Below, one piece after another: positions 16,035 to 23,556 of a DNA stretch of 32,157 nt. Origin of the DNA: Desulfurobacterium pacificum (GTDB lineage: Bacteria > Aquificota > Aquificia > Desulfurobacteriales > Desulfurobacteriaceae); the NCBI RefSeq assembly GCF_900182835.1, contig NZ_FXUB01000007.1, positions 1 to 32,157 of the forward strand, in the 5' to 3' direction. The position numbers were made by a program, and so were the translations under genes. The first letter of the stretch is position 1. Each line of letters starts with the position of its first letter. The notes below the pieces were generated by a model. The model was not told where the DNA came from. It saw only the letters and a program-made list of their open reading frames with translations, and did not search any database.

Positions 16035-17456
16035 AATTATCGCTTCAGCAACGGTTCTAACCGGCTGCCCTGTAGCGCCCGGAGCGTAATACTTCCATTC
16101 TCTATCCAGGAAAGCTGGTCCTGCTATATCTATGTGCGCCCAGGACTTAACTTTCTTGCTGTCAACGAACTTCTGAAGGAAGAGCGCAGCCGTAATGGCA
16201 CCACCGTATCTCGTTTTTCCAACGTTCTGAACGTCAGCGTAAGTGCCTTTAATATCTTCTTTCAGGTCTTCATCTAAAGGCATGCACCACAGCTTTTCAC
16301 CCGTTTCCTTTGACACCTTTAACAGCTTGTTGGCTAACCTGTCATCTTCTGTAAAGAGACCTGACGTGTAATGTCCCAAAGCCACAACGCAAGCGCCTGT
16401 AAGCGTTGCCATATCTATCATAACATCAGGTTCAAGCTCAGAACCGTAGATAAGGGCATCAGCCAATATGAGTCTACCTTCGGCATCAGTGGAATGGACT
16501 TCAACGCTTACGCCGTTCTTATAAACGATTATGTCGTCAGGTCTGTAAGCTTTACCGTCAGGCATGTTCTCAACAGTTGGTATAAGGGCGTGAACCTCAA
16601 CGTCAGGCTTAACTTCACCTACTACCTTCATAATGCCTAAAACGGCACAGGCACCTGCCTTGTCAGACTTCATTGTCTTCATAAACTGTTCAGGTTTTAT
16701 GTTTAGACCGCCACTATCAAACGTTACGCCCTTTCCGACTAAAACAACTCTTTTCTTCGGTTTTTTGGGTTTGTAGGAAAGGTGGATGAAGCGGGGGGGA
16801 TTTTTACTTCCCCTTCCAACGGTCAATATTCCAACCATCTCTTCTTTCTCAAGCGCTTCTTCGTCAAAAACCTTGCACTCAAATCCATACCTTGCAGCCA
16901 ACTCTTCAGAAACCTCGGCAAGCTTTTCAGGTGTGATAACGTTTCCCGGCTCATTCACCAGGTCTCTCACGAAGTTAACAGCTTCGGCAAAAATCCTCCC
17001 CTCCTCAAACTCCTCCTTAAACTCCTTCTTCCCGGCAACAACTATCTCTTTCAACTTACTACCTTCTTCCTTCTTATACTTAGAAAACTTATAAGCGCCA
17101 ATAATTACCCCTTCGGCAATCGCTTTAGCTTCTTTTCCTCCCAATCTCTCAACTTCAGGAAAATCCACCACAACCTTCTTCGCTCCACTCTTCTCAGCAG
17201 CTCTGATACCCTTAGCAGTAGCTACCCTGACCTTTTCAAGGTCTACATCTCCCTTCTTGCCAAGCCCAACGTAAACGACCGATTTAAAACTCCCCTCTCC
17301 TGGAAGAGTTACAGTCTCCCCAACCTTCCCTTTAAAACCAAGACTCTTCAGCTGTTCAGCATCTTTATCCATCAAATCTTTCAATCCTTCAAAAACACCA
17401 AAAACGAGAGTATCAGCCTTCCTGCCAGCTATCTCAGAAGCGTAACGTACCTTCAT
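16023..17456 (-). CDS. pepA: Leucyl aminopeptidase, M17 family
   Basis: A 477-residue cytosolic M17 aminopeptidase that removes N-terminal residues from peptides using two metal ions. The catalytic and metal residues are all present: Lys242 and Asp247 in GKGVTFDSGG, Asp265 in MKSDKAG, and Asp324 and Glu326 in TDAEGR. They sit exactly 28 positions below those of E. coli PepA, so the core is colinear. The usual NTDAEGR appears as STDAEGR. The ATG is preceded by GGAGG. E. coli PepA also binds DNA in carAB control and Xer recombination; nothing here shows that second role. Confidence 0.96.
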   Translation of the reverse strand: MKVRYASEIAGRKADTLVFGVFEGLKDLMDKDAEQLKSLGFKGKVGETVTLPGEGSFKSVVYVGLGKKGDVDLEKVRVATAKGIRAAEKSGAKKVVVDFPEVERLGGKEAKAIAEGVIIGAYKFSKYKKEEGSKLKEIVVAGKKEFKEEFEEGRIFAEAVNFVRDLVNEPGNVITPEKLAEVSEELAARYGFECKVFDEEALEKEEMVGILTVGRGSKNPPRFIHLSYKPKKPKKRVVLVGKGVTFDSGGLNIKPEQFMKTMKSDKAGACAVLGIMKVVGEVKPDVEVHALIPTVENMPDGKAYRPDDIIVYKNGVSVEVHSTDAEGRLILADALIYGSELEPDVMIDMATLTGACVVALGHYTSGLFTEDDRLANKLLKVSKETGEKLWCMPLDEDLKEDIKGTYADVQNVGKTRYGGAITAALFLQKFVDSKKVKSWAHIDIAGPAFLDREWKYYAPGATGQPVRTVAEAIIKGE

Positions 17457-17560
17457 TCCTTACCTCCAAATAAAAATCGGTTAACCTGAATATAACACAA
17501 CTTAATCCTCAAATAACCGCTTTTTCTTCCCCTTTAAAAGCAAGGCAAATAAATTTTTCT

Positions 17561-17566
17561 TATAAT
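17561..17566 (+). promoter_or_regulatory. -10 element of the HEAT-repeat gene promoter
   Basis: A perfect TATAAT lies 35 bases before the HEAT-repeat gene start, in an AT-rich divergent spacer (17457-17600). No strong -35 word is found at 16-18 bases; TTTAAA at 17533-17538 is too far upstream. Confidence 0.4.
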
Positions 17567-17600
17567 CACAATAAATTTACATTCACAGGAGGACACAACA

Positions 17601-18848
17601 ATGAAAAACCCTACCCCCACCTCTTACATCCTAACAATAATAGGAATCTTAACAACACTATTCCTCTCACCAGTAGCACAGGCATTCCCCCAAGGTTCAC
17701 AGCAGGTTCAATCACCAAAGCTCTTTAAACTCAACAGCAGCGACCCAACAGAACGCAAATTAGCAGTTTACTACCTATCAGAAAGCGGCAATCCGCAGTT
17801 AGTAAAAAAGTTCTGTGAAATGCTCTTAAACGACAAAAGCACCGACGTAAGAGCAACCGTCGCAGAGAGGTTGGGGGATTACTACTATACAAACAAAGAA
17901 GCCGAGAACTGCCTACTCAAAGCTCTAAAAAAAGAGAAAAACAAAGCAGTGATAAAGAACATCGTTTACGCCATCAGCAATTTTGACGACGTAAAAGCAG
18001 GAAAAGTCCTCTGCAGATTTCTAAACAGCAAAGACCCGGATATCAGAAGAACTGCCATAGTAGGACTAATAAAGTTCCAAGGTTTGTGCGACAAGCAGCT
18101 CTTTGAACTACTCAAAAAAGACAAGAACGCAGACGAAAAAGTACTGTTAGCAAGAATCTTAGGAATGCACAAGTACAAACCGGCAAAACCTTACATGAAA
18201 AAACTCCTAAAATCACCAAAACCGGAAGATGTATTAGCCGCTCTCAACTTCTTCAAGTACTATCCTGACAAAACGGTCAACAAAACCGTTGAAAAAATAC
18301 TCAGAAATACAGAAGACCAAAAAATAGAAGAAGCTGCTTTTGACGTTTTGGTAGCTTCAAACGACCCTGCCTTCTACAGCACAATAGAAACCTATCTGCT
18401 GCAACCTCAATTCCAGAAACGTTTTGCTCTGAGATTGCCGAGCTTCAAAGGCAACATACCTCCTAAAGTCCTCAAACTACTCCTTCAAAGCGACGATACA
18501 ACCTCCCGTATAGCAGCTCTTACCTACATTGGAGAACACAAGTTAAAAGGCTACTGCGACTACGTAAAACAGAACGTTTATAACAAATCCGCAGACGTTC
18601 AAGCAGCAGCTATATGGGCTTTAGGCAAAGCAGGCTGTCAGGATGCCGTAAAAATTCTGTGCGACATAATATCCAACTACAACCTTGATGACGACGTAAG
18701 AGCAAACGCTGCCCAAGCTCTAAGCTTCCTGCCCAAGAAAACTCTTAAGAAGAACTTAAATTTAATAAAGGAAGTTTATAAGAACGAATTCTTGGACGAC
18801 ATCAAAGATACCATAATGAAAGCTATCAAGAAGGCAACCAGCAGTTAA
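17601..18848 (+). CDS. Exported HEAT-repeat protein
   Basis: A 415-residue protein with a signal peptide: short basic start, hydrophobic stretch YILTIIGILTTLFLSPV, and a likely signal peptidase I site at AQA (about residues 28-30). The rest is roughly nine to ten HEAT-type helical repeats of 30-35 residues (for example DPTERKLAVYYLSESG, DPDIRRTAIVGLIKF, SADVQAAAIWALGKAG and DDDVRANAAQALSFL). Such solenoids bind partner proteins; no catalytic motif is seen. It probably sits in the periplasm. Several paired cysteines (for example 72, 104 and 137) may form disulfides. GGAGG is upstream of the ATG. It is 10 bases ahead of the LysR gene and likely shares its transcript. The function is unknown. 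Confidence 0.8.
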   Translation: MKNPTPTSYILTIIGILTTLFLSPVAQAFPQGSQQVQSPKLFKLNSSDPTERKLAVYYLSESGNPQLVKKFCEMLLNDKSTDVRATVAERLGDYYYTNKEAENCLLKALKKEKNKAVIKNIVYAISNFDDVKAGKVLCRFLNSKDPDIRRTAIVGLIKFQGLCDKQLFELLKKDKNADEKVLLARILGMHKYKPAKPYMKKLLKSPKPEDVLAALNFFKYYPDKTVNKTVEKILRNTEDQKIEEAAFDVLVASNDPAFYSTIETYLLQPQFQKRFALRLPSFKGNIPPKVLKLLLQSDDTTSRIAALTYIGEHKLKGYCDYVKQNVYNKSADVQAAAIWALGKAGCQDAVKILCDIISNYNLDDDVRANAAQALSFLPKKTLKKNLNLIKEVYKNEFLDDIKDTIMKAIKKATSS

Positions 18849-18858
18849 GGAGGGGGGC

Positions 18859-19761
18859 ATGGTAGATTACAACACGCTCAAGGCTTTTAAATTAGTAGTT
18901 GACCTGAACAGCTTCTCGGCAGCTGCCAAAGTTCTCAACGTAAGCCAGCCGGCAATAACAAACAGAATAAAAACCCTTGAACGCTTCTTAGGCGCACCTC
19001 TCTTCATCAGGAAAGGTAAAAGGTTCGTTCTCTCTCCCTACGGTGAAATCCTCTACAGAGAGATAGACGCTGCCATAGAAAGCTTTGACAGAATCAGGAA
19101 CATCGTCATCAAACTCTCCAAAACGTCAAGAGAAAAGCTCAGATTTGCAGCAAGCACCACCGTAGGAAACTGGTTCATTCCGGACATCATCCAACCTTTC
19201 CTCAAGAAAGAGAAAGTAACCCTTGAAATGTTTATAGGAAACACTGAAGAAGTCGTTCACAACATTCTTTCAAGGTACTACAACTTAGGCATTGTAGAAG
19301 GCAGAGTAGAAGACCCAGAACTCAACGTTATACCTATAAAAGAAGATAGGCTCGTTTTAGTAAAAGCTTCCGATAGCGAATTACCCGACGAAATCAACAT
19401 AGAAGAAATCACCAACTACAGCTTAGTCATAAGAGAAGAAGGCTCCGGAACAAGAAAACTCATAGAGGAAATGCTCTCCAACTTCGGAATCTTGCCCAAC
19501 TGCCTCAAAGTAACGGCTGAAATAGGAACAACAACTGCCATAATCAACTTCGTTTCAAAAAACAAGGAAGTGTTCGCATTTGTCCCCGAAGTCGCAGTTA
19601 AGGATAACCCGAACGTTAAAATCGTTAAAATTCATGACCTTTCAATAAGAAGAAAGTTCTTCCTCATAACCCACAAAGAAGCTTCCTACAACCTAATAAC
19701 AAAGAACTTTATAAGTTACCTATTATCCTTCCAAGAAGGCACGCTAACGAAGGGGGAATAG
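18859..19761 (+). CDS. LysR-family transcriptional regulator
   Basis: A 300-residue LysR-type regulator. The N-terminal helix-turn-helix is clear: NSFSAAAKVLNVSQPAITN (17-35) followed by LERFLGAPLFIRKGK. A substrate-binding domain of the periplasmic-binding-protein fold covers about 90-295 and includes REEGSGTRKLIEE (about 192-204), close to the CysB/CbbR-like co-inducer pocket. It reads in the same direction as the HEAT gene rather than divergently, so its target is not given by the context. A very strong ribosome site (GGAGGGGGG) precedes the ATG. The co-inducer is unknown. Confidence 0.93.
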   Translation: MVDYNTLKAFKLVVDLNSFSAAAKVLNVSQPAITNRIKTLERFLGAPLFIRKGKRFVLSPYGEILYREIDAAIESFDRIRNIVIKLSKTSREKLRFAASTTVGNWFIPDIIQPFLKKEKVTLEMFIGNTEEVVHNILSRYYNLGIVEGRVEDPELNVIPIKEDRLVLVKASDSELPDEINIEEITNYSLVIREEGSGTRKLIEEMLSNFGILPNCLKVTAEIGTTTAIINFVSKNKEVFAFVPEVAVKDNPNVKIVKIHDLSIRRKFFLITHKEASYNLITKNFISYLLSFQEGTLTKGE

Positions 19762-19778
19762 ATACTCCCCCTTCTTTC
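19749..19778 (+). terminator. Intrinsic terminator after the LysR gene
   Basis: GAAGGGGGA (19749-19757) pairs with TCCCCCTTC (19766-19774), with an 8-base loop, followed by TTTCC. The LysR stop codon (19759-19761) is in the loop. Confidence 0.7.
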
Positions 19779-19780
19779 CA

Positions 19781-19809
19781 TTGCTAACCATTCCTAACAG
19801 TCTTAAATT
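19781..19809 (+). promoter_or_regulatory. Probable promoter upstream of rimP
   Basis: TTGCTA (19781-19786) and TAAATT (19804-19809) are separated by 17 bases, each matching four of six consensus positions. It lies just after the LysR terminator and about 105 bases before rimP, with a terminator in between. Confidence 0.45.
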
Positions 19810-19814
19810 TAACT

Positions 19815-19893
19815 CTGGCGGTTAGAAGCTGTCTGTGTTCATCGCACTCATATTTCTTTGAGAGCGCTCCAGCTGGAGCGCTCCTTTTTATTT
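19815..19893 (+). ncRNA. Short leader or small RNA upstream of rimP ending in a terminator
   Basis: A transcript from the promoter above would run about 75-80 bases and end at a perfect 22-base palindrome (19862-19883, nine-base-pair stem with AGCT loop) followed by CTTTTTATTT. This can be either a free small RNA or an attenuator controlling the rimP-nusA operon. No known riboswitch consensus is recognised, and no short reading frame with a ribosome site is evident. Confidence 0.4.
19862..19893 (+). terminator. Strong palindromic terminator or attenuator before rimP
   Basis: GAGCGCTCC (19862-19870) pairs with GGAGCGCTC (19875-19883), loop AGCT, then CTTTTTATTT. There is no gene end directly upstream, as the LysR gene already has its own terminator. 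The structure therefore belongs to the rimP leader. Confidence 0.8.
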
Positions 19894-19915
19894 AACCCGT
19901 TAAAAGGGGAAAGCA

Positions 19916-20404
19916 ATGGAAGAAAAAATCAACGCAATAGTTGAAAAGGTAAAGGAGTTACTTTTACCCATTTTGGAAGAAGGCGGTTTTGAATTGGTTG
20001 ACATTGAATTCGTCAGAGAACCAATAGGCTGGGTTTTAAGAATATACGCCGACCGTCCCGGCGGAGGTATAACAATTTCAGACTGCCAGTGGATAAGCGA
20101 AAGGATAGGAACCGTTTTAGACGTTGAAGACGTTATTCCCCATTCCTATAACCTTGAAGTCTCATCTCCTGGTCTTGATAGACCGCTTAAAAGCAAGAAA
20201 GACTTTGATAGACACATAGGAATAGTTGTGAAGATTAAAACTTTAAATCCTATGGACAACCAGCGGAACTTTAAAGGAGAAGTCGTTTCAACGAGCGATA
20301 CGGGCGTTACAGTCCACGACGTCTCAAGAAACGCAGAAGTAGAGATTCCGTATGAAAACATAAAGAGCGCCCGTGTGGACATAGACTCCCTGTTCAACAA
20401 GTAA
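19916..20404 (+). CDS. rimP: Ribosome maturation factor RimP
   Basis: A 162-residue RimP, needed for 30S subunit assembly. Conserved segments are ELVDIEFVRE (about 26-35), LRIYADRPGGGITISDC (about 42-58), YNLEVSSPGLDRPL (77-90) and the SH3-like C-terminal beta domain. It is the first gene of the usual rimP-nusA-ylxR cluster, 17 bases from nusA. AGGGGA precedes the ATG. Confidence 0.96.
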   Translation: MEEKINAIVEKVKELLLPILEEGGFELVDIEFVREPIGWVLRIYADRPGGGITISDCQWISERIGTVLDVEDVIPHSYNLEVSSPGLDRPLKSKKDFDRHIGIVVKIKTLNPMDNQRNFKGEVVSTSDTGVTVHDVSRNAEVEIPYENIKSARVDIDSLFNK

Positions 20405-20421
20405 ATAAGGAGGATTAAAAT

Positions 20422-21558
20422 ATGGAAAGTTTAGGGAAAACTATAGAACTGCTGTGTCGTGAAAAAGGTATATCCAAAGAAGATGTAATAGAAGCTGTAA
20501 AAACTGGAATCATTAACGCTGCTAAAAAAGCAGGATACAGGGGCAATTTAGTCGTTAAGATAGATGAAGATGGAAAAGATTTTGGGATATATCAGGAAAA
20601 GGTTGTAGTTGAAAAAGTAACAGACCCGGACCACGAAATCTCCTTGGAAGAAGCAAAACAGATTGCAGGAGAAGACGTAAAAGTAGGAGATAAGGTCTTA
20701 GTAGAAATTAAAACGGAAGAACTTGGAAGAATAGCGGCAAAAGCTGCTGCACAGGTTATTCACGACAAAATTACTGAAGCGGAAAGAAAAGCGCTGTTTG
20801 ATTACTTTAGAGAGAAAATAGGAGACGTAATCTCAGGCACCGTTAAGGAAATAAGAAGAAACGGCGATATCGTTGTAGATTTGGGAAGAGTTGTAGGAAT
20901 ACTGCCTAAAGAGGAACAGATACCGAAAGAGAGATACAGAATAGGCGACAGAATCAGAGCCTACATCTACGACGTTGTATTTGACTATAAACGTTATAAC
21001 AGAAAGAAACCCTCAAGAATTGAAGACCAGCCACCGCCATATATAATACTTTCAAGAACCCACCCCAAACTCCTTAAAAGGTTAATGGAAATAGAAATTC
21101 CGGAAATCGCAGAAGGATTAGTGGAAGTAAAAGCCGTTGCAAGAGAACCGGGTATAAGGGCAAAAGTAGCTGTTGCAGCGAGAGAGGACTACATAGACCC
21201 GGTAGGCGCATGCATAGGCGTGAAAGGTAGCAGAATTCTTCCCATTTCAAGAGAACTCTCTGGAGAAAAGATAGAAATTATCCTCTGGAGCGATGACGTA
21301 GCAGAGTTAGTTGCAAGGGCACTCTCTCCAGCTAAAGTTCTTCATTCAGAAGTTTACGAAGATGAGAACGGAGAGACGAGAGTAGAAGTTGTTGTTCCCG
21401 ATGACCAGCTGTCTTTAGCTATAGGTAAACATGGAGTAAACGCAAGGCTTGCATCAAAATTAGTAGGACAAACAGGACAAGTAGTGGGAATAGACATCAT
21501 AAAAGAAAGCGACTACAAGAAACTTGAAGAGCTTGAAGCGATGGAAGAGGAAGAATGA
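20422..21558 (+). CDS. nusA: Transcription factor NusA
   Basis: A 378-residue NusA, which binds RNA polymerase and affects pausing, termination and antitermination. It has an N-terminal polymerase-binding domain (1-125), an S1 domain (about 130-200, starting GDVISGTVKEI) and two KH domains (about 225-350) with the signatures GACIGVKGSRI and LAIGKHGVNARLA. It ends in a short acidic tail and lacks the C-terminal acidic repeats of E. coli NusA, as is usual for many bacteria. GGAGG precedes the ATG. It overlaps the next gene by four bases. Confidence 0.97.
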   Translation: MESLGKTIELLCREKGISKEDVIEAVKTGIINAAKKAGYRGNLVVKIDEDGKDFGIYQEKVVVEKVTDPDHEISLEEAKQIAGEDVKVGDKVLVEIKTEELGRIAAKAAAQVIHDKITEAERKALFDYFREKIGDVISGTVKEIRRNGDIVVDLGRVVGILPKEEQIPKERYRIGDRIRAYIYDVVFDYKRYNRKKPSRIEDQPPPYIILSRTHPKLLKRLMEIEIPEIAEGLVEVKAVAREPGIRAKVAVAAREDYIDPVGACIGVKGSRILPISRELSGEKIEIILWSDDVAELVARALSPAKVLHSEVYEDENGETRVEVVVPDDQLSLAIGKHGVNARLASKLVGQTGQVVGIDIIKESDYKKLEELEAMEEEE

Positions 21559-22094
21559 GAACCTGCGAAGGTTGCAGGAAGAAGGACGAAAAGGAAAAGT
21601 TTTTACGCTTCGTTGAATTTGAAGGTAACGTAATGCTTGATACTGCCGGGAAACTTCCCGGCAGGGGATACAACGTTTGTCCCGATTCCAAGTGTATAAA
21701 GCAGTTTGTTAAAAAGCGCTTTAAAAACAGGATAAACGCGGAAGAGTTAATAAAAAATGTTATATCTTCCCTACGTGAATACCTATTACACCTTCTTTCT
21801 CTCTGTCACAAAACCGGTATAACTGTTATCGGTCAGGACAACGTAAAAAGTTTTAAAAACAGAGAAGGTGTTCTTCTGCTCAGTTCAGACCTATCCGAAA
21901 AAACGAAAGAAAGGCTCAAAGAAGCTGCATCTCTTACCCTCAAAGACATGTTTACTTCTGAGGAGTTGGGAAACGCCCTGCGCAAAGAGAGAACGGCAGG
22001 TGTAGTCTTTGTAGAGAAAGCTGGACTTGGTAGAAAGTTTTATGAGGTTGCACAGAAACTTAAAACGCTAAGTGAAAGCTTAAAGGAAAAATAA
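21555..22094 (+). CDS. YlxR-L7Ae fusion RNA-binding protein
   Basis: A 179-residue protein that combines a YlxR (DUF448) domain and an L7Ae-like (YlxQ) domain, which are often two separate small genes downstream of nusA. The YlxR part is residues about 1-75, with MRTCEGCRK and GRGYNVCPDSKC. The L7Ae-like part (about 85-170) includes LSLCHKTGITVIGQDNV (96-112). Both domains bind RNA. Function is linked to ribosome or transcription control by context. The gene starts inside the nusA stop (ATGA) and its own stop overlaps the next start by one base. Confidence 0.88.
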   Translation: MRTCEGCRKKDEKEKFLRFVEFEGNVMLDTAGKLPGRGYNVCPDSKCIKQFVKKRFKNRINAEELIKNVISSLREYLLHLLSLCHKTGITVIGQDNVKSFKNREGVLLLSSDLSEKTKERLKEAASLTLKDMFTSEELGNALRKERTAGVVFVEKAGLGRKFYEVAQKLKTLSESLKEK

Positions 22095-23068
22095 TGAAAG
22101 ATGTTTTAGCTTTCGGTTCTATCGTAATAGATAACGTTTTAGTTGTTAAGAAATTTGCCTCTATAAACGAAACGGTACAGGCAGATAAATACAGATACAC
22201 GTTTGGAGGAGCAGGTGCCAACGTTGCAGTAGCCGTGGCACGGCTTGGGGGGAGAAGCGGTATTTTTGCAGTTTCAGGTTACGATTTTGAAAAAACCGGA
22301 TACAAAAAAGCCTTAACAGAGCAGGGAGTTGATGTTCGCGGCGTCATTAATACAAAAGCCTTTCCATTAGCAAGAAGCTTTATCATAAGCAAGAAAGAAA
22401 GTGACGACCAAATTCTCTACTACTACGAGGATAAAAGAGGCGTTGCAAAACTACTTTTCCAAAACGTAAAGCTCGCGCATAAATTGGCTGAGGAGTTTAA
22501 AGTCCTTCACTTCTCTACAGGTCATTTTGAGTTTTATTACCATTTTCTAAAGAAAAACAACATTCCAGCGCTTATAAGTTTTGACCCCGGTCAGGAAACG
22601 TTCTCGTATCCTTACAGAGTAATCAGGCTTTTAAAGTTCGTTCATATGCTGTTTATGAACAATCACGAAGCTAAAAGGATAAAAGAGTTATTGAAGATTC
22701 GTTCAATAAGAGAGATAGAAGGACCTAAACTGATATGCATCTCTTTAGGAGCAAGAGGTTCTATCATTCTGTTTAAAGATAAGGTTTATCGCATACCTGC
22801 CGTAAAACCAGAAAGGCTGGTTGACCCAACAGGAGCCGGAGATTCCCACAGAGCGGGATTTTTAGTGGCTTTGCTAAAAGGCTACGATTTAGAAACTGCA
22901 GGAAGGATAGCTTCAACCGTTGCATCCTTTACCATAGAAGCAGAAGGAGCACAAACCAGCCTGCCAACATGGGAACAGGTAGAAAAGAGGTATAAAGAAT
23001 TTTTTAAGGAAAGCCTCCCAACTCCTAACAGAAGCTGGGAGGAGATTGTGTCGGAATTAACGTCTTAA
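22094..23068 (+). CDS. PfkB-family sugar or nucleoside kinase
   Basis: A 324-residue ribokinase-like kinase. GGAGANVAVAVARLGG (about 38-53) is the PfkB N-terminal signature, and DPTGAGDSHRAGF (about 241-253) is the C-terminal signature with the catalytic Asp in GAGD. The substrate (ribose, adenosine or another sugar) cannot be told from sequence. It overlaps the end of the YlxR-L7Ae gene by one base, so it is part of the nusA operon and occupies the place where infB often lies. It ends tail to tail with the minus-strand membrane gene (4-base overlap). Confidence 0.9.
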   Translation: MKDVLAFGSIVIDNVLVVKKFASINETVQADKYRYTFGGAGANVAVAVARLGGRSGIFAVSGYDFEKTGYKKALTEQGVDVRGVINTKAFPLARSFIISKKESDDQILYYYEDKRGVAKLLFQNVKLAHKLAEEFKVLHFSTGHFEFYYHFLKKNNIPALISFDPGQETFSYPYRVIRLLKFVHMLFMNNHEAKRIKELLKIRSIREIEGPKLICISLGARGSIILFKDKVYRIPAVKPERLVDPTGAGDSHRAGFLVALLKGYDLETAGRIASTVASFTIEAEGAQTSLPTWEQVEKRYKEFFKESLPTPNRSWEEIVSELTS

Positions 23069-23556
23069 CCTCTCTGGTCAAACGTTTTCAAAGCAGGAGA
23101 AACTTTGTTCTTCCTGAAGTTTTCGGTTTCGCGGGGGAGGATTTTCTTAAGCTTCCTTTGAATCACAAAGTTCAAACCGAAAATCACAAGCGCAACTACC
23201 GTAGCACCGGCAAAGGCACTTTTCATATTCATAGAAAGCACGGCAAACGCTTTACCGGAATTCTGAACGATAAAATCAAGCATTATGAAGAAAATGTATA
23301 GAGAAACGATAAAGTAGGTCTGCTTTATGTACTCAATGTAGTCAAGAATCACAGCCGTTAAAAAAGTAATTCTGAAACTGAAGGTAAGCGCATAGGCAAT
23401 TCCTCCCGGCTTTATAGCGTTCAACGGAGAGAAGTTGTCATTCTCAGCTTCTAACAGGAACTTCAAAGCTGCATTAACCCTCATAAGTCCCGTTATGGTA
23501 GGAAGTCCTATTACTAAAAACGCTATCAAGCCCCATAAAAACATAGCCCAATTCAT
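23065..23556 (-). CDS. Small membrane protein of unknown function
   Basis: A 163-residue protein with four likely membrane spans, at about 4-24, 53-73, 82-98 and 110-133, and a basic, polar C-terminal tail. No family is recognised. Its ATG overlaps the stop of the TPR lipoprotein gene (ATGA), so the two are translated together and may work together at the cell envelope. Confidence 0.65.
   Translation of the reverse strand: MNWAMFLWGLIAFLVIGLPTITGLMRVNAALKFLLEAENDNFSPLNAIKPGGIAYALTFSFRITFLTAVILDYIEYIKQTYFIVSLYIFFIMLDFIVQNSGKAFAVLSMNMKSAFAGATVVALVIFGLNFVIQRKLKKILPRETENFRKNKVSPALKTFDQRG

Noticed and set aside
16782-17489. Plus-strand open reading frame of 235 codons
   Set aside because: It is the antisense shadow of pepA, with serine- and leucine-rich low-complexity translation and no ribosome site.
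19862-19883. 22-base palindrome as a protein-binding operator
   Set aside because: The T-rich tract right after it and its position in a leader fit an intrinsic terminator better.
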